64,000 nt of DNA, from the NCBI GenBank assembly GCA_001661515.1, contig LUVW01000034.1:243071-307070 (forward strand), read 5' to 3'. The notes beneath the pieces were generated by a model, which saw only the letters and a list, made by a program, of their open reading frames with translations, made no database searches and was not told where the DNA came from. Within the stretch, counting starts at the first letter, position 1. Every line of letters starts with the position of its first letter. The stretch is from Capniomyces stellatus. Taxonomy: Eukaryota; Kickxellomycota; Harpellomycetes; Harpellales; Legeriomycetaceae. A program made the translations under genes and the position numbers. Positions 61,512 through 64,000 of this stretch are shown here, piece by piece.

Positions 61512-64000
61512 TTATCGAGGACAACTTGGGCACCTGAAATCACCCAGCTCCAAAGTAACCTTCCCAATTACCGCGCCTGAACCAAAGCTTTTAGACTTGA
61601 CCAAATTGCTCAATAAACACGACTTGTGCACCCCATGGCCACAAGCAAACAACACACAATTCTTGTTCAAATCAGAAACACGCTTGCTCCTCAGTCTCCT
61701 GTCCACAGCAGACCTGAACTCTGCTGTCTGTTCTGTTTGGCTGCTAATCGCCAACTCCCACAGCCTGTCGCATTTGTCCATACGAACCTGCCTTACCACC
61801 GCCACACTCGCCGCACTGCCAGGATCTGAGGTTAAACCCCCAACACCAACACCAACACCACCACCACCCGCCAACCCCGCATTCGAACTGCTGACATTTC
61901 TGCCCTTGTTTCTACCCGCCAACGGAACCAACTCAACACAGCTTCTTGCCCCCTTTTGCCCAGAATCCTTTCCCAGTCCGCCGCTGGTTGGCACCAGGTA
62001 GTCGATGTCCTGATACTTTTGGTAGACACCCAACATTCTGGAGAACATCTCCACGGCGTTTAATCTCCGATCGTCCACCATCAGCACCTGGTTGCAAACC
62101 AAACAGCAGTACGAGTCCTTGCTCACCCAATCAGCGCTGATCGTTTGAACGTTTGGGTTAAACACACTGTCCACAGCCACCCCTGAACTCACAAACGGAT
62201 TCTTTGTCAGCTTGGGACTGAAACTCCACCCCTTTCTGGCAAACAGCGTGTACTTTGCCACATTTGTAAACAGGTCAGAGTTCAGCATAACTGAAACAAA
62301 CTCTACCAGGCTGTACTTGCTGCTGAAAATACTGAAACTTGTCTCTATCAAAAACAACTCGCTGCTCATTCTTGTCTCCGAGCCCATTTCTACCCCCTTG
62401 CTCATCCTCCTCTTTGTCTTTGTCACCGTTTCTGCCACCGCGTTTATTATCCTCAGCAGCTCAAACTCAAGCCGTGGATTCACTATCAACGACTGGATCA
62501 ACGCGTCCATTATTGTGTTCACATACCCTGCCATCATTTTGCTGAACTGCTCATTTTCTACATCCATTTCTTTCTCTCCGCCCTTCATAGGCTCAGCCGT
62601 TTTGCTCTTTGCCCTGTCAATCAACTCGACAAAAAATGATATCAGTTTTACCCACAACATTTCTATTTGCTTGCCCTCAATCTCATCCATCAACCCCACT
62701 GCACCATCACTACTTTTCTTTACTATTTTCTTTTTGCTGCTCTTACCATCCCCAACACTTGCATTTCCACTCTCAATATCTTCCTTTTCTTCCTTTTCTC
62801 CTCTTTCTTCTTTCCAAGCTTTATTCCTTCCTTGTGCTCCTGCTGATTCCAAATAATTCTTTGTTGATAGACTCAATACACCCAAACACCCGCTTACCAG
62901 TGCCCCCAAATCTGCCCTATAATCACTCTCACAGTCGTTGCCATGTCTATTTGCACCACTATTTTCGTTTTCTGAATTGCTACCCAACAAAATCTCGTCA
63001 ATCTGGCTGGTTATTTGGTCCAAGTACACAAACAATGCTCGGTTGTAGTATTTTTTGTCCATAAACAGCCAGACCAGGGCGTCATACACATTGTGTTCTG
63101 AGCAAATGTTTTTGATTTGCTCAAAATCAATGCCATATTCCAGTTCAACAATCTTCTGGATGTATCCCAGTGTCAACTCTGGAATAAACCGGGCTATCAT
63201 TTTGGTATACTTGTAAATTATCTGCTTGATTTCAAACTTGGAAATCGATGACGTCACCTTGCTCAAAAACAGCTGGTTTGACAACCTTATTATTCTCTCT
63301 GAACTCATTGGTCCTGTTTTATAAACCAGAATGTTTTCCTTTGTTGGCTCCAATAACTCCTCCATCTGGCTGCTGCCACCACCAATTGCCTCATTTTGTG
63401 AATTCAGTTGGCTGGCGTCTGTTTTTGTCCTCACAGAAACACGGTTGGAACTAAGACGTCTCCTGGTTGTGCCTCTACCTTTGGCGTAATTCATGCTCCT
63501 GTTTATGCTCTTGCTCTTGGTATCGTCAATCCCGCTGATAATCTCGTTTTTCAGCGCATCGAAGCTAAAGTACCCATCTCTGGAATACTGGCTTTGAACA
63601 ACCAGCAGCTCCTTTGGATCCAGAACCGCCATGTGGTACAGCAAAACGACCAAGTCCAGGTCCAAGTCCATCTCGGGCTGTTTGGTCCTGTCGGTATCCT
63701 TGTTCAGCTGGTTGACAACGTGGATATGGTCAAACTCAAACAGTCCGTCTTCCACCAACAGCGCAAAGCTCAGCGGGTCAATCACCACAAAGCTCTTGAT
63801 GTTGTCCAAGACAAACCTGCTAAACGCTGCCAGTTTGTCCTCCGTGTAGCTCTGCCTCAGCGCCACACTTCCTAAAGTCTTTCTGATGACCCCAAACACC
63901 CTGAATCTCCGCTCGCGGTTGTACTTGTTGACTTCATCCGAACTCTCCTCATAATCCTCCAAGTATGTCTGAATGGCCCCCTCGAAATTCCCAGTCGACA
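61512..64000 (-). CDS. Vps8-like vacuolar sorting protein with C-terminal RING, 5' end missing
   Basis: The frame is open from the right window edge to the stop at 61512, about 829 codons, so the N-terminal part lies outside. The visible start reads GNFEGAIQTYLEDYEESSDE, a helical-repeat pattern of HOPS/CORVET subunits. Helical segments follow (for example YIQKIVELEYGIDFEQIKNI-CSEHNVYDALVWLFMDKKYYNRAL, resembling the clathrin-repeat part of Vps8), then low-complexity inserts and a C-terminal RING-like zinc finger: CLVC, a long insert, FACGHGVHKSCL and CPSC at the very end. Vps8 is the Rab5-binding CORVET subunit for endosome tethering and ends this way; Vps11, Vps18 and Vps41 also have RING ends and remain alternatives. 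The insert between the first two cysteine pairs (coded by about 62080-61680) is unusually long for a RING. Confidence 0.6.
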   Translation of the reverse strand, partial: STGNFEGAIQTYLEDYEESSDEVNKYNRERRFRVFGVIRKTLGSVALRQSYTEDKLAAFSRFVLDNIKSFVVIDPLSFALLVEDGLFEFDHIHVVNQLNKDTDRTKQPEMDLDLDLVVLLYHMAVLDPKELLVVQSQYSRDGYFSFDALKNEIISGIDDTKSKSINRSMNYAKGRGTTRRRLSSNRVSVRTKTDASQLNSQNEAIGGGSSQMEELLEPTKENILVYKTGPMSSERIIRLSNQLFLSKVTSSISKFEIKQIIYKYTKMIARFIPELTLGYIQKIVELEYGIDFEQIKNICSEHNVYDALVWLFMDKKYYNRALFVYLDQITSQIDEILLGSNSENENSGANRHGNDCESDYRADLGALVSGCLGVLSLSTKNYLESAGAQGRNKAWKEERGEKEEKEDIESGNASVGDGKSSKKKIVKKSSDGAVGLMDEIEGKQIEMLWVKLISFFVELIDRAKSKTAEPMKGGEKEMDVENEQFSKMMAGYVNTIMDALIQSLIVNPRLEFELLRIINAVAETVTKTKRRMSKGVEMGSETRMSSELFLIETSFSIFSSKYSLVEFVSVMLNSDLFTNVAKYTLFARKGWSFSPKLTKNPFVSSGVAVDSVFNPNVQTISADWVSKDSYCCLVCNQVLMVDDRRLNAVEMFSRMLGVYQKYQDIDYLVPTSGGLGKDSGQKGARSCVELVPLAGRNKGRNVSSSNAGLAGGGGVGVGVGGLTSDPGSAASVAVVRQVRMDKCDRLWELAISSQTEQTAEFRSAVDRRLRSKRVSDLNKNCVLFACGHGVHKSCLLSNLVKSKSFGSGAVIGKVTLELGDFRCPSCPR

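Overview
This is nuclear DNA of a eukaryote, most likely a fungus. The genes are interrupted by short introns with GT(A/A)(A/G)GT donors, TAG acceptors and occasional CTAAC branch points, the standard genetic code fits throughout, and coding islands sit in very AT-rich spacers full of homopolymers. The mix of genes (seipin, mitochondrial EF-G, actin, a CLIP-type plus-end protein, a concentrative nucleoside transporter) together with VMP1, which budding and fission yeast lack, suggests an early-diverging fungal lineage; a Kickxellomycotina/Harpellales-type genome is my best guess, not a demonstration.

Layout, left to right. A seipin with a very long acidic tail (+) converges on a single-exon 2-oxoglutarate dehydrogenase E1 (-). 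After about 3 kb of gapped AT-rich spacer comes an unrecognised protein with a Cys-Pro zinc-ribbon-like motif (-), divergent from alanyl-tRNA synthetase (+). Next are a UBE2E-type ubiquitin-conjugating enzyme (+) and the PP2A activator PTPA (-), which converge, then ribosomal protein L30 (+). A seven-exon PWWP/TFIIS-N-like chromatin protein (+) converges on a CLIP-170-like CAP-Gly protein (-). A small secreted orphan, a CNT nucleoside transporter and actin follow, all on +. From 44 kb to the end everything is on the minus strand: VMP1, a possible small broken gene, mitochondrial EF-G in ten exons, two identical tRNA-Trp genes, TAF2 in five exons, and a 5'-truncated Vps8-like RING protein that runs off the right edge.

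There is no operon logic. These are mostly housekeeping genes for translation (AlaRS, uL30-family L30, EF-G, tRNA-Trp), transcription (TAF2, PWWP protein), protein turnover and signalling (E2, PTPA), cytoskeleton (actin, CLIP) and ER/endolysosome membranes (seipin, VMP1, Vps8-like). I rebuilt exon structures by hand from splice signals and frame continuity; each join given below keeps the frame.

Most interesting points: TAF2 carries three C-terminal bromodomains in one long exon; VMP1 is intact and contains an 18-nt microexon and a six-run G-quadruplex-like intron repeat; four long genes switch from G-rich to C-rich coding strand between their 5' and 3' ends; and the CNT transporter lacks the usual GQTE-type substrate motif. 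I found no mobile element, CRISPR array or clear horizontally acquired island.
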